Below are positions 22,693 to 34,326 of a stretch of DNA of 64,000 bases, in pieces (within the stretch, counting starts at the first letter, position 1; the number at the start of each line of letters is the position of its first letter). The translations under genes and the position numbers were made by a program. The DNA lies in NCBI GenBank assembly GCA_001579985.1, contig LRSR01005660.1, positions 1 through 64,000 of the forward strand, written 5' to 3'. The notes below the pieces were generated by a model that was not told the DNA's origin, did no database searches, and saw only the letters and a program-made list of their open reading frames with translations. The DNA is from Hypsibius dujardini. Lineage: Eukaryota > Tardigrada > Eutardigrada > Parachela > Hypsibiidae.

Positions 22693-22953
22693 CTAAAGTT
22701 GTCTAAGGAGAATATTGGCCTTCATTTTGCCCATGTTCTTCAGCTTCTCGTGGGTCATTCCATGCTTGATGTTGATGCGTCTTGTGATGTTGGCGTTGAC
22801 GTTTCCAAAGGCTGTAGCATCCCGGACAGCCCTTTCAATCTCATGTACAACCTCTGCCTCATCGGGGTAGGTGATGAAATTGGTGACTTGACCGCGGTCC
22901 GAAGCACCGATCCTTCCGGTCCGACCTGTGGGGTGAATGTAATCCGAAATAAC
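22693..22953 (-). pseudogene. Isolated last exon of a DEAD-box RNA helicase
   Basis: An 86-residue open exon with a good acceptor (TTTTTTTCAG) and a stop. It reads VISDYIHPTGRTGRIG...GQVTNFITYPDEAEVV..IERAVR, the C-terminal RecA lobe around helicase motif VI (normally HRxGRxxR). The first Arg of the motif is Pro here (HPTGRTGR). No other helicase exon is seen in the 10 kb on either side, so this is a captured 3' exon or a pseudogene fragment. I cannot assign the exact DDX member. Confidence 0.6.
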
Positions 22954-23010
22954 CTGAAAAAAACGAACGATCCCTCTCCTCACATTGATTTAATAGTCGA
23001 ATAACAAGGA

Positions 23011-23105
23011 GGCATCGCATCGTATGATCTGGCCTGCTTCTACGGAAAGCGTGATTGACTCTTCAACATTGTGGTTATCGCTTGATTGTTGATTGGCTTG
23101 ATTTG
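23011..23105 (+). pseudogene. ATP5MF exon 1/intron 1 fragment
   Basis: Matches the end of ATP5MF exon 1 and its intron (CGTATGATC..GCCTGCTTCTACGG then the GATTGTTGATTGGCTTGAT intron words). It stops at a poly-C tract that begins the fold-back element. Confidence 0.75.
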
Positions 23106-23111
23106 ATTGCC

Positions 23112-23998
23112 CCCCCCCCATCCCGCCAGGGCACGATCTAAAACATGGACTGTACTGAGTGTACTGGACTCCTGTACTGGACTCGTGTACTGTACTGAGC
23201 GTACTGTACTGAGTGTACTGGACTCCTGTTCTGGACTGTACTGGACTCCTGTTCTGGACTGTACTGGACTGGACTGGACTGTACTGGACTGGACTGGACT
23301 GTACTGGACTGGACTGTACTGGAATGTACTGTACTATACTGTAACGAAAAATCGAGCCATTGATTGATTGATTGATTGCATATACATCTAATTCATGTGA
23401 AAAACCAACGCTGGATTGATTGATTGATGTACGATAGATTAACTCCAAATTAGAGTCCGTTCGGAGTGATACATAACTTTAACTCATATCCATAAGTCCA
23501 TGTGACGTCATGTAAAGGGGGGAATTAATTTTGTGATTTCTCAATGCTATTGGGATGGGTGAAACCTGATTCTCGTTCAGCGTTCTATTTCCTGGGGGGC
23601 ACTTTTTCATCGTTGGATGGCTGCTCCGCCACATTGCGGAATTTTAAACTGACTGTGTTGTCGTGTTTCTTGTAAAAATCATTGTATGCTTCTAGTGATT
23701 TTATATCTGGATTCAAAATAACTAGTAGAGGCAGGAGAATACTGTTGATTTTGAGACATTCAGGAGCTAATTTGGAGGTTATCTATAGTACATCAATCAA
23801 TCAATCCAGCTTTGGTTTCTCACATGAATTAAATGTATACGCAATCAATCAATCAATCAATGGCTCGATTTTTCGTTACAGTATAGTACAGTATAGTACA
23901 GTACATTCCAGTACAGTCCAGTCCAGTCCAGTACAGTCCAGAACAGGAGTCCAGTACACTCAGTACAGTCCATGTTTTAGATCGTGCCTCCCGCCAGG
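23112..23998. repeat. Fold-back element with (TGGACTGTAC)n arms
   Basis: Left arm 23112-23450 and right arm 23765-23998 are reverse complements. Shared blocks include GATCTAAAACATGGACTGTA against TACAGTCCATGTTTTAGATC, the ACTGGACTGT microsatellite, ATCGAGCCATTGATTGATT, and CATGTGA(A/G)AAACCAA. The centre of about 310 bp is unrelated. It sits exactly between two pieces of the ATP5MF 5' region. Family unknown; a MITE or Foldback-type element is likely. Confidence 0.75.
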
Positions 23999-24157
23999 AT
24001 ATTTTTTAATTTTCTCACTGTCAGTGGAGTCTTTTCCCCCATTGCCGGACATCGGAAAGGAGTGTTGAACTTGGAGGCGCGATGGAGAATCCTCCATTTT
24101 CTTCGATATTTTTTTGGGGGTGTTGCGATGTGTTTTCTTCTTCTCCCAATCGGCGAA

Positions 24158-24821
24158 GATGAAGTTACTTATTTCGGAATCGGAGCGTACCCGGTGGAGT
24201 ATAACCGTCGTATCCACGGCCCGTACGATCCGGCCCGTTTCTACGGAAAGCGTGAGTGACACTGCAGCGTTGTGGTATAGCTTGATTGTTGATTGGCTTG
24301 ATCTGATTGCCGATTTAAATTAGCATCGTTAGCTGCGCTTGATTGATGTATTGACTCGATTTGATTGCCGTGAATTTTAGCATTGTCGGCTACGCTTGAT
24401 TGATGTATTAGCTTCATTTCATTAGCTTTTAAATTTTTCTTCAGCGGACACGGCATTCGGAGAGGTGAAGATTGGGGAGCTTCCGGCATGGCTTTCACGA
24501 CGCCGCTTGAATCCCGTGGCTATGTCGAGAGCGGCTAGTCGAGGTGAGTAGACTTTCCAACGCGAGGAAGTGGAATGATCATTTGAAATGCAAGTTTAAC
24601 CTCATCAATCAATCTATCAATCCATCAAGCGCATGAAAAAAGCTTCCTTCCGGTATCATTTTTTGTTCTCTGCAGGGTACTGGCGTTGGTTTCAAAAGTA
24701 CGTGGCGGTGCGTTACGGGGCCGCCGCTCCGTACGTTTAGTTTGCGGTGGGATTATCTGCCCTTTTTTACTGCATCAACTACAAGACTATTCGTCTGCAT
24801 AGCCAAGCCAAATACCACTGA
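24158..24821 (+). pseudogene. ATP5MF pseudogene, three exons with introns kept
   Basis: A segmental copy of ATP5MF: exon 1 about 24158-24251, exon 2 24445-24543, exon 3 24676-24821, with the same junctions and the same spacer after it. Exon 1 is one base short after ATGAAGTT, and exon 3 has TAG where the functional gene has CAG in the VQF codon triplet. The intron-2 AATC array is nearly absent here. Kept introns rule out retroposition. Confidence 0.88.
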
Positions 24822-25815
24822 TCAACCAATCAAGCGACGATGTTCCATCTGCTTCTCTGCTCTTGAAATGTTTTGCCGTGTTTAGCGTGAGGGGAAGTCC
24901 TCTTTATGCGCCTACTACTCTCTATGCAATTAAAAAGGAGCAAACAACTTTTTGCGGCAGTTTTCGCTTTGTCTTTGTCGATTGTGGCTTCATTTACTGA
25001 TGCTGTTCATTTGGTCATCATTGGCGTGACACGTGTGCAATCACTTCCGGGAAGACGATTTTGGATCAGGGAAGATAAAGACTAACTTACGGAACGAAAT
25101 CACTTCCTCGGTTAGCTAAAAATTAATTGCGAAGGAATTTTAATTTGTGTTTTTCAGCGAATGTTACAGTCGAAAATGATCCATTTAATAATTTGTCAAT
25201 TAAATTGAATCTTTAATAAATGTCAGTGACCAAAAAACATTTAGTATTTTTTATTTAGTTTTAAAATAAGTGAAAACTGACCGACTAATTTCAGTTGTTT
25301 GCTTAATTTCCCAATTAAATATTTAGTAACTAGCATGTTTGATTCAATTTTTTACAGAAAAAAAGGAATTGGAAAATTATATAGTTTGTAGTTTTGGTCG
25401 AAATGGGCAGACCGATTTTAGTTGTCTGTTTTATTTTTCAATTACATTTTTATTAACTTGCCAGTTTAGTTCAGTTTCTTGTTTTACTAAATAACAAATT
25501 GAAAAATAATTTAGTTGTAGTTTTCTTTTAGTTTTCAATTTTGACCGAAATCGACTGACAAATTTCGTTGCTCGTCTTATTTCTCAAATAAATCTAATCA
25601 CTAACCCGTTTAGTTCAGTTATTTCATCATTCAATGAATAATTGAAAAACGAATCAGTGGGTTGATTCTCTTAGAAATATAATCAAGCTAGAGTATGCCG
25701 AAGAATTTTGGTTCGAATCCGATTAACATTTTGGACCGTGAAAACAACTAAACAAAGATAAAGAAATCTGCGATGGAAGTTTGTCCAACAAATCGGGAAG
25801 AAACTGCTAAAGATG

Positions 25816-27807
25816 TTATGAAGTGCAGGATGAATTGCCGTCAGGGCAGACACATTTCTTGTTATTTCCCGGGAGAGGCAGACAGATGAAAGGACATCCT
25901 CCGTTGGAAACAGCGCATGCATTGCTCACTAAAAGGAAAATGTAACTAGGCTGTGAATCAAAGTATAAATTGAATGGTTTTAATTGAACGCACATTTGGG
26001 GCACTGTTCTGGCACAAAAACAATTGCTACTAAGTATCCACTCCGTCCGGCTGGAAGGGAATGTTGCTTCATTGCCGATCCGCTTTTAGTGATACTATTG
26101 ACGGTGCCACTGCAACAGAACGCGGATTAAGGAAAGACAATTCCAGGATTCGCTACCAATATTGAGTTACGTTGATGAGTAAGACGTCCAGTAAACGCGT
26201 CCTCCCGACAATGAGATGCCCGCAGAGTCTGTCCCCGCACTTCCTTGAGCGGAGACAATTCGTTTGCCTCCTCCATTCAGCGAAATGCATTCGATATTTC
26301 CCTTATCTGCCGAAATTGATCGGAACAATATTTAGCAGACATTTTGCTTCGGTACATTTGATTAGTTGACATTGTGGTGGAATATATGTCGCTTTTATTT
26401 TGACGAAGAGTTTGGAAGTGTCACCGTCATCTATGACGGCCGGACATTTCATCAGTCGGTTGTTGTCAGTTACATTGACGGACCCGGACATAAACGTGTC
26501 CAAAGAGACGGTTAAGTGCAGAACAAACACCAACGGACCTTCGGCTGTAAAAGAGTTCATGTTTTGACAACCAAGTCAGCTTACCGTGGTCTGGCCAGTA
26601 AAGGTCGTTTGCTTCGTAATCGAAAGTCAGAGAACGGGCGAACACTCCAGTGACCAAGACTTGACGATTACTTCCATCCATGGAGGCAGCCTCAATTGTT
26701 GTTTTGGAGTGTGACCAGTAGATCGAACTGCAAATGTATAAAAGTGATTGGGATGGCGGCAATAAATTCTTTATTGTAAACTCTTCTTCGGACAGGACAG
26801 CAATAAATTCACAGCAAACTTTTCATCGGTTTAACGCTCAGAAAATTAATTAAAAGTTTTACTGCATTTATTATCGCACAACATGAAAATGGTTGCTGAG
26901 TTGATGGTCAATCGCTTCATTAACTTACCCGCGGGAAGGATGCACGGCAAGCGCTGAACTCCAGTCGATTTCCGTATGTGAAATGATAGTTTTGTGTCCA
27001 GCCTGCAGGTGACTCATCTTTGCAACATGAATGGCGCTGCCTTGAACCCAAAACATATTCCGGATACAAAGTCCACGGCCAATCCGAAATATATTGGAGC
27101 TAGAAATGAAAATTGAGGCCATAATCAGCATCGCTCTCCAGAAAGTGCCACCAGACGACGCTATTTGTCATGACGTATTTTACCTTTAGTGACGACGAGA
27201 TGATTGTCTGAACCATCATACCGAGAACGTCTAATTCCCGTTTCGGGATTTGTCCAGTAGAGGTGATTGTTAACACAATCCACTGCAACTGCGTGATTTA
27301 CTTCTCCGAAAATGTTTGAAAGTTCTTTCGTCTCGCCGACATCTTCCACAGGCAATTTCCAGAGCGACGATCCTTGCGCGAACACCAGAAATCCTCCACG
27401 GTTTCTTCTAACATTCGCATCCCTTTCGTTTGGCATTACCATTTTAAAAATATCCATCAATGTTTCCTCGTCCGAAATATTGGTAAACTTCCTTCTTGCT
27501 GAAGACTCCAGTAAGGTCAACCGATCAGTGGCTCGTGTAACACTTCCAGTCAGACCCAACAGAGTGTCCGACAATGGGGCCATCTCTCCCTTCCATGACG
27601 TCTCTGATCGAGAGATTGTGTCTGACATGTCTGTCAGTCTTTGTCGCATCAAGGAATTGGATTGAGTGAGGTTAAGTGTGAGAGCGGCAAAACCGTCTGA
27701 CAAGGTCGCCATCTTTTGGTTTACCAAAAAAAGGCTGGCGGACACGTCGTGGAACTTCTTTTGAAGTTCAGCTTGGGAAAAATTTCCGGATATTTCCGAG
27801 GGCTGGT
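25816..27807 (-). pseudogene. Propeller/EGF copy B with coiled coil
   Basis: Exons: coiled coil plus first blade 27184-27807, second blade 26929-27099, then 26585-26727, 26171-26306, 25994-26109, EGF and stop 25816-25928. The coiled-coil exon is fully open here, with an acceptor at 27808 (phase 1) and three 30-residue heptad repeats (for example MRQRLTDMSDTISRSE). Its natural 5' partner is the phase-1 B-lectin exon at 32456-33137. The second-blade exon is one base short of all other copies (171 against 172 nt), which breaks the frame. This is a true defect or an assembly error. All other exons are open. Confidence 0.75.
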
Positions 27808-28719
27808 CTGAAATATGTAAGAATTGCAAACAATTCGGGTAAAGGATCGGAATGGGATTGGACACACTAATACGTTTGCATTTTTATCACAATATAGAAG
27901 AAAGAAGCAGGCAACGACGGGGCCGTCAAACAAGATTGATACCCCCGCTCCCGGCAATACATTCACCAGATCTATCACTTCCGCTTTTTTTTTTTAATCA
28001 TCAACGTGTTGTAAATTTTGTACGGCAAAACAAGAAAACTGTAGGCTACTGAACGCTGTGATAACTCTATGCAATTCATTTTTCTCAAAATTTACCATTG
28101 ACATAAGTACCTATTTATATGTACCAGTTCATATGCCCACTGCCACGTTACAGAACAACCATTTTGATACAAATTATCTTATACTAGTCAGATTTTTTTA
28201 CACCACAACACTATTTCCAGCACTTGCAGTAACGGACCCAATACAAAGGATGGAATGAGAACCGAGATAGCAAGTAGAATTTTTTGCCTTTGCGAAATTT
28301 TAAAGCTTCAAATCTGTCGATGTTTTTTGGCACTGTCTGAAGAGCGCTGTAAAGTTGGCATTGTGAAGTTTGTGAAGTTCATAAAATTAAATGAATTTTG
28401 AATAAAGTGTTACCCAACAATCTCATCTTACATTATATCCTCCCGGCCTCAAGGGACAGCTAAGCACCACCCCCGTGCCACGCATACACGTGCGCATAGT
28501 TTAAAAATGAGGCGCACATACGCTCACGCATATTTAAATTGCCAAACAGTGCACATACACAAGCACACAGGTTTAAATTTAAAAAACAGACACGGGCGGA
28601 ATGCACACACTAGGGCATAATACTGTCCCTTGAGGTCGAGAGGATACGTTACGGTTTTCATTTTCATGGCTTATTTAAAATTATTATCTGCCCCAAAATT
28701 CCGTTACCAAACAGAAACA

Positions 28720-28808
28720 CGGACATAGACACAGACACAGACACAGACACAGACACCGATGCAAACACAGACACCGACACAGAGAAAAACATAGACACAG
28801 ATGCAAAC

Positions 28809-28859
<51 letters not shown>

Positions 28860-28890
28860 GTCAGACAAACAAACAGACACACTTGCATTT
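28720..28890. repeat. (ACAGAC)n microsatellite
   Basis: Pure GACA/ACAGAC array in the spacer upstream of copy B, with the same flanking segment as at 13.7 kb and 60.2 kb. Confidence 0.92.
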
Positions 28891-29130
28891 CAGTAATAAG
28901 TCATGTTAACAGTGTCCTAGTGTCGCACAAAGTTCAAGCCCACATGCGATGCGCTTAGTTAGACTTAAACGAGCACGGCCTTAATTTTAAATCTGCTTTA
29001 CGTTGAGAACTTTTGTATGTGAGCTTGGCAAATTAGGTTCGGACAAACAATTTCGGCCAGGCAACATTATGTCCGAAAATGATTATGATTATGAAAAAAC
29101 CCTAATATTTGGTGGAAAAAATGTTTTTAC

Positions 29131-29225
29131 ACTGCCCAAAATAGCTTTTCCTTGCCTTGGCTTGGCCTCACAAGAGCACAAAACAAAGTGAGGTTGATAC
29201 ATAGCTGCACTTTCAACATTTCCAT
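29131..29225 (-). pseudogene. Truncated CS-alpha-beta leader exon
   Basis: Only the leader part (MEMLKVQLCINLTLFCALV, through KEKL) survives. Sequence homologous to the cysteine domain is missing. The conserved 5' module follows at 29226-29650. Relic of an eighth leader/cysteine locus. Confidence 0.75.
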
Positions 29226-29650
29226 ACGATTGGAGTACAGTTATATGTCGCCAGATCTGACGACACTGGTATGTTATTAAGACAATTTAAAAAACGACTG
29301 GATTTTGGATACAGTAAATGTCCTTTTATTTTGCATACGGACTTACTGTAATTGCAAATGTCTTGTACATCAGATTTAACAATAGTGTGTGTCGGATTTT
29401 GCTACACTTGATCTTCGCAGTGGTTTGTTGCAATCCACGAATGCCTTTGAATTACAGGCGTATATACTTGTTTTGTCAGCAGTACTCTGCCAAAGGCTTT
29501 GCTTGGCATAATAATTGCTGTTGTGAATGATAAAATTATTGCTTTTAGTGCTTGCCTAGACAAACTTGTTTCGTGAGTGTTTTATGCCTTATTACTGAAA
29601 TTTTCACAGTCCTTGCCTTTACCATTATGATGCATTAGGCAAACTAATAA

Positions 29651-32455
29651 AAACATAGTTGATTATAACGACACCCAACCAGAGTTGTCCCATTATGAAA
29701 TTTAGGTTCCCATTTATTCTCATCCCATCGCCCAGCGGGTCCCACCGATTCCCATCCCATTTTTCAAAAAAATTCCCCATTCCTATTCCATAAATGAAAT
29801 TTCCCATTTCTCATTCCCATATTAAACTTTTCGTGTTTGGTACATTTCCACGTGACTCTTCGCCTTACACACTGAATAGAATGTCAGCTGATTTTGGTTT
29901 TATTTCGAGACACAATTTTCCGCCAACTTAGCAATCAAGGACCGATTTTTCCAGCTAAAATCATAAATCAATTTGTTATTTTTTGATGAAAAACTCACTT
30001 TATAAGAAATATTTAACTTTTTCCCATTCCCATCCATGTCCAGGCTAGTCCCATCCCGATATCCCGATAGAAAAAATGGGAAAATAGGGAAAAAATAGGA
30101 CCAATGGGAATCCGATGAAAAAATGGGACAACTCTGCACCCAACAACAAGTGGCGCTCTTTCGCTTGCCTCTTAAATATAGAAATCGCTATCTTAAACAA
30201 AAATTCATCGCCCGGACAAAACCAAAAAATGAAGGGATATTTCTGGATAGGCCGATGTTTGGGTTTAAGTTTGAAAAATCTGCATTTTGCCCCTTTGCTT
30301 ACCATCCTTTGGCCCTATCGTGAGGGCCCCTGGTTTGGACTTGCAGGGATCCTAAACGAGCTCCTGGCCCATTTATGCAAGACGTCTTATTATCGGCTGA
30401 GTATAGACCTTCGTATATTCGTATAGACGTTAGTTGCAATCTTCCAGAGGCGGAATATGAATGAAGCCGGTGTTGACTATCGATACTAACGTTTATGTAC
30501 TATACGGTTCTGGCAGACGTGTCATGACACAAAGCCGGATCTATGGATATGACTGACGTCACTGCTGCACACTACGTTTTTTTTGTCACGCATAAAACAA
30601 TATTACTTGAATGACGCTAACATAGAGGGGGGGGGCGAGATTGCTCGAGCAACAAGTTCTTTTTTTAACCTCCTTTTATTTTTCGCAACGATTAGTGATA
30701 TGATCTTCGTGAATCAGCAAATGCGAAACTACTCTCGGTCACAGGAACCCCTTTTTGAGGTAGGCAGATACAAGCAAAGTCAAGTTTTAGAGCGAACATG
30801 ACATTCTTTAAGCATTTGCTTAAGCTGCTATATTTTTTTTGTGCCTTTTAAAATAGGAATTCCAGAAATTGCTTCCCGTGGACGGATATGCAAGAGTATA
30901 CTATCTGCCTAAAACGGTAGATAATTTGAACGATTCTCCGCAGTTTTTGACCCTTCAGGGCGTGCTTCTACATGAGCTGCTATGATCGCATTGCAAACTG
31001 AACACGGTGCGAAACTAGAAATGTTTCTTAAACAGGCAGGCATTCAGACAAGTAAACAAACAGACAAACAGACACACACACCGACAGACAGACAGACCAT
31101 AGACTGATATCCCTGCCACAGTCACACTGTCTTATAAAGTTTTAGCGGTACTGGGCAACAGGCGGTTTAAATATACGAGCACTAGCAGCCGCCAGTGGCG
31201 CTTATGTATGTCTGCTGTAGGCACAGCTGCGCATCGGCACTGCGTTTCGACTGTTTTTTAGACAGTCAAACATTTTTTTGAAAAATATGGTTTCCGTTGG
31301 GACATTGGAAAAGATCTATTCTTTTCCACAAGCCTAAAAAGTCAATTCAAAATTTACGAAAAATCTCGAGTGCCAACTAGCTTAGGGCAAAATCACACTG
31401 ACTCCGAACATGACATGGTGCGGTCTAAAAAGCGCTGTGAAAGGTGATGTGAAGCTGGAAATTTGTGAAGTTATGCCTTTTTTAATTACTCTAAAATTTG
31501 CTAAATCTATTTTAAAAATCCGTAAAGCAAAAAAAGGTTTTCCGTAAAAAATACAAAATACGACGCAGATATTAGCAAAACTATCAAATTTTGCAGTCCT
31601 GGAAAATTAACTGAAACCAATTGTGAGAAGTTTTAAATAAATCTAAAAATTTATCAAATTGGGGTTCTGACACACTTATTTATTAATTTAACAAATGCAG
31701 TAATAACAACTAAAAAGTCATAATAGATATTTCAACAGGGCGGCTGTACTTGCGTTACCACAACAAAATCAGAAACGTGAAGTTACATTATGAAATCATG
31801 AGTTAAAATATTTCACAAAAACAATTTTTTGTGGTTTCGCAAAGATCAAAATGAAAAATGTTATCAAATATGCCACTTGTGAAGCTTGCATTGTGTTTTG
31901 TGCCAAATTTTACGTTCCAAAATATGTATGTACGTTGTTTTTTGCAATACCGGTGCTATATGTTTGTTGATAATTAAATAAGATATGTATTTTAATTTTT
32001 TTTTTTAATTTGTTATTTACCTAGATGAAGGGATTTTTTTGAGTCAGTATACCATCAGTATCTTCAAAAATGGCAGTTGTTTCATTAAATTTGGCTTAGT
32101 CTTGAATGTCTTCTTGTTTAATTTGTAATTATTAAGAGAGCATATACTGGATCCCAACAAACCTGATCGAAAACCTGAAATGTTGGATAATGTTCTCAAA
32201 GCCCGGGGCCTTTGGAAATAAAACCCCAGACCCCTATCAGTGTCAAAATGTACAGTAAAGCCGTTTTGTTCATTAACTTTAAAAAAAAGGATTTTGCCCC
32301 TTTGCCCACCACCTGGCCATACTATCAGTTGTTCTGGTTTCGCCTTCAAAAAATGCTTAACGAGCATCTGCCTGCTTGTACTTTGGAAATGCTCTCTTTT
32401 CGGTCTAGTATTTGTCCATGTTAAAATACACAGAAGGCATAGTCCTAGTTCTTAC
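29651..32455. other. Spacer or long intron, with a copied 450-bp segment
   Basis: No supported exon. 30110-30560 repeats at 62360-62820 (see that entry). 31020-31110 is a GACA tract. The segment at 32050-32200 is related to 15340-15500, upstream of a B-lectin exon in both cases. If the lectin exon at 32.5-33.1 kb splices to copy B, this is its intron. Confidence 0.5.
30110..30560. repeat. Segment duplicated at 62360-62820
   Basis: The two copies are collinear from CTGCACCCAACAACA through GGCGGAATATGAATGA to CAGACGTGTCATGACAC. A plus-strand frame of about 104 codons (MKKWDNSAPNNKWR...YFWIGRCLGLSL) is open in both. A short truncated third copy starts near 46460. I do not recognise a protein. 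Confidence 0.7.
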
Positions 32456-33137
32456 CTGGAACCAATTTTGAAATTGGCGTCGATGTTACCGCAGCAACTG
32501 ATTTCCATAAGCAGTTTCCATCCGGCTCAATTGCGAGGCATAATAAACCCCCATTTCGCACCCACAGCGAAGCACCAGCATACTTTGCGCCAGCTGTTCC
32601 AAGCCGCCACATTGTTCCACCCTCAGCATTAAGCAAGACCAAGTCACCGTTTTCTAACAATCTGACCGACACGGGCGGCTGTGCTAGTGAGCTGGTTCCA
32701 GTCGACCACACTGACTTTTCCGTTAGATCTGCACCAATAATGGACACGACGAGGTCCCCATTCATCTGCATCAACAGTTTTGTCTTCTTGTCCGGAGAAA
32801 AGAGGCTCTGTCCCCGTTTTAACTCGGTGTCAGACAGCAGTTGCGAGACTGTTTTATTGTCTACCGGCACACGCTTGCAGATATCATTGCCTCCCACGTG
32901 GGCTTGACATCCATCAGGGCATATACGGATTAGACTTGGATCGCCTCCTTTCTTGCAGATGTAGAGAGAGTCGGGCAGAAGGTTGGAGGACTGACATAAC
33001 GATGACAGGGCGGCACCACAGTGGTTATTGTTATCCTGACAACATGCTGCTTCTGAAGGGCTGATGGTGATGATAACGGTAATTAGAACAGTGATATATA
33101 GACCATGTAGGTATGGACGTAGAAATGGGAGACCCAT
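32456..33137 (-). CDS. Signal / Cys-rich / bulb-type lectin exon (5' exon of a secreted protein)
   Basis: One open exon of 227 codons ending at a phase-1 donor (CCAG|GTAAGAAC). Residues 1-30 form a hydrophobic leader (YITVLITVIITISPSEA). About 31-95 is a domain with ten Cys (CCQDNNNHCG...ICPDGCQAHVGG..IC) that I cannot name. About 100-227 is a bulb-type lectin with repeated QMNGDLVVS, LENGDLVLL and VRNGGLLCLA blades. The canonical mannose site QxDxNxVxY is not kept exactly. It is the full-length relative of the lectin exon in gene A, which lacks the leader and Cys-rich part. The likely next exon is the coiled coil at 27807, in matching phase. Confidence 0.75.
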
Positions 33138-34326
33138 ACCGAGATGGAAAACCTAAGTCAGTATTTTTTGCCTAAATATGAAAATATGAAAAACCGCACA
33201 CGTATTGGTACTTTTCCCATGGGTCGTTGTTATTTACGGCTTTCTCAGCGGTCCAAACGACATTGCAAAATTTTCGACTTAATGCCTTTGTGTAAAGCAA
33301 TGACGAAATGTTTGTCAGAGTTTCCGGTTTGTAAGATCGCAAGAAGCCTGTTTCAAGCGCTGCACGATGAAATTTCTCCGTTGCGCTACCCATTTGAAAT
33401 GCCCGATGGCAAGTCGAAGGTCTTTTTGTGACGATAAATAAAGTCTACGGTCTTGCAGCTAAAATGAACAAGCACGAGGTGTGGTCTCAACATATCACCC
33501 ACTTCTGTAGTGCACCTACTTCCTGTACAAGGAGAGGAGCCCGGAATGTTTCTGCCATTCAGTGAATTCACGCCCTAGTGAGGGCGCCCTACCTTTCGGA
33601 CTACAGCGTACTTGACTGTACTGTACTGTACTATCTCAATAATTTGGTGCTGCGTTTTAGATCCATCCGTACATTATGCCTGCACACACTGTCCTTCACT
33701 GCAGTCATAATATACGGTGGATCTTGATTAAAATTCGAACGCTCGAGCTTGATATACTGTACTGTCTCGATCATTTGGTGCTGCGTTTAAGATCCACCGT
33801 ATATTATGACTGCAGTAAAGGACAGTGTGTGCAGTCATAATGTACGGATGGATCTAAAACGCAGCACCAAATGATCGAGACAGTACAAGTATATCAGTTC
33901 GATCGTTCGAATTTTATTCGCGGACCTTCTTCATTCAACATGAATGTTCGATATTTTAGGAAGCTCGCTCAATAATAATTAAAAACTGCAATTGACTGAG
34001 CTCCTCAATCTTTCTATCGATCGCATCGATTGCTAGTTTAGTTTTCAATTTTGGCCGAAATTGATTGACAAATGTTATTGTTCGTTTTATTTATCGAATA
34101 AATCTTAAATAATTATCCTGTTTAGTTAAGTTGTTGCATTTTTCAATGAATAACTGAAAAACGAATTGGTGGGTCGATTTTCTTAGAAATATAAGCAAAC
34201 TAGAGTATGCCAAAGAATTTCAGTTCAAATTCGATAATAATTTTGGACTGTGAATCAACCAAACAAAGATAGAGAAATCTGCGACAGAAGTTTGTCTAAC
34301 AAATCGGGATGAAACTGCAAAAGATG
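33138..34326. other. Spacer, no gene, with a perfect-looking fold-back
   Basis: No supported exon. It contains the hairpin at 33630-33888, then AT-rich sequence related to the shared spacer (from about 34035). Confidence 0.6.
33630..33888. repeat. Fold-back hairpin element
   Basis: Arms of about 95 bp (33630-33725 and 33788-33888) are reverse complements: TTTGGTGCTGCGTTTTAGAT against ATCTAAAACGCAGCACCAAA, and GCAGTCATAATATACGGTGG against CCACCGTATATTATGACTGC. The loop carries a third partial copy of the arm. Edges have ACTGTACTGT words, as in the element at 23.1 kb. Confidence 0.8.

Noticed and set aside
33144-33431. Plus-strand 95-codon frame next to the lectin exon
   Set aside because: No repeat in other copies, no motif, and opposite strand to the supported exon. 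Probably chance.
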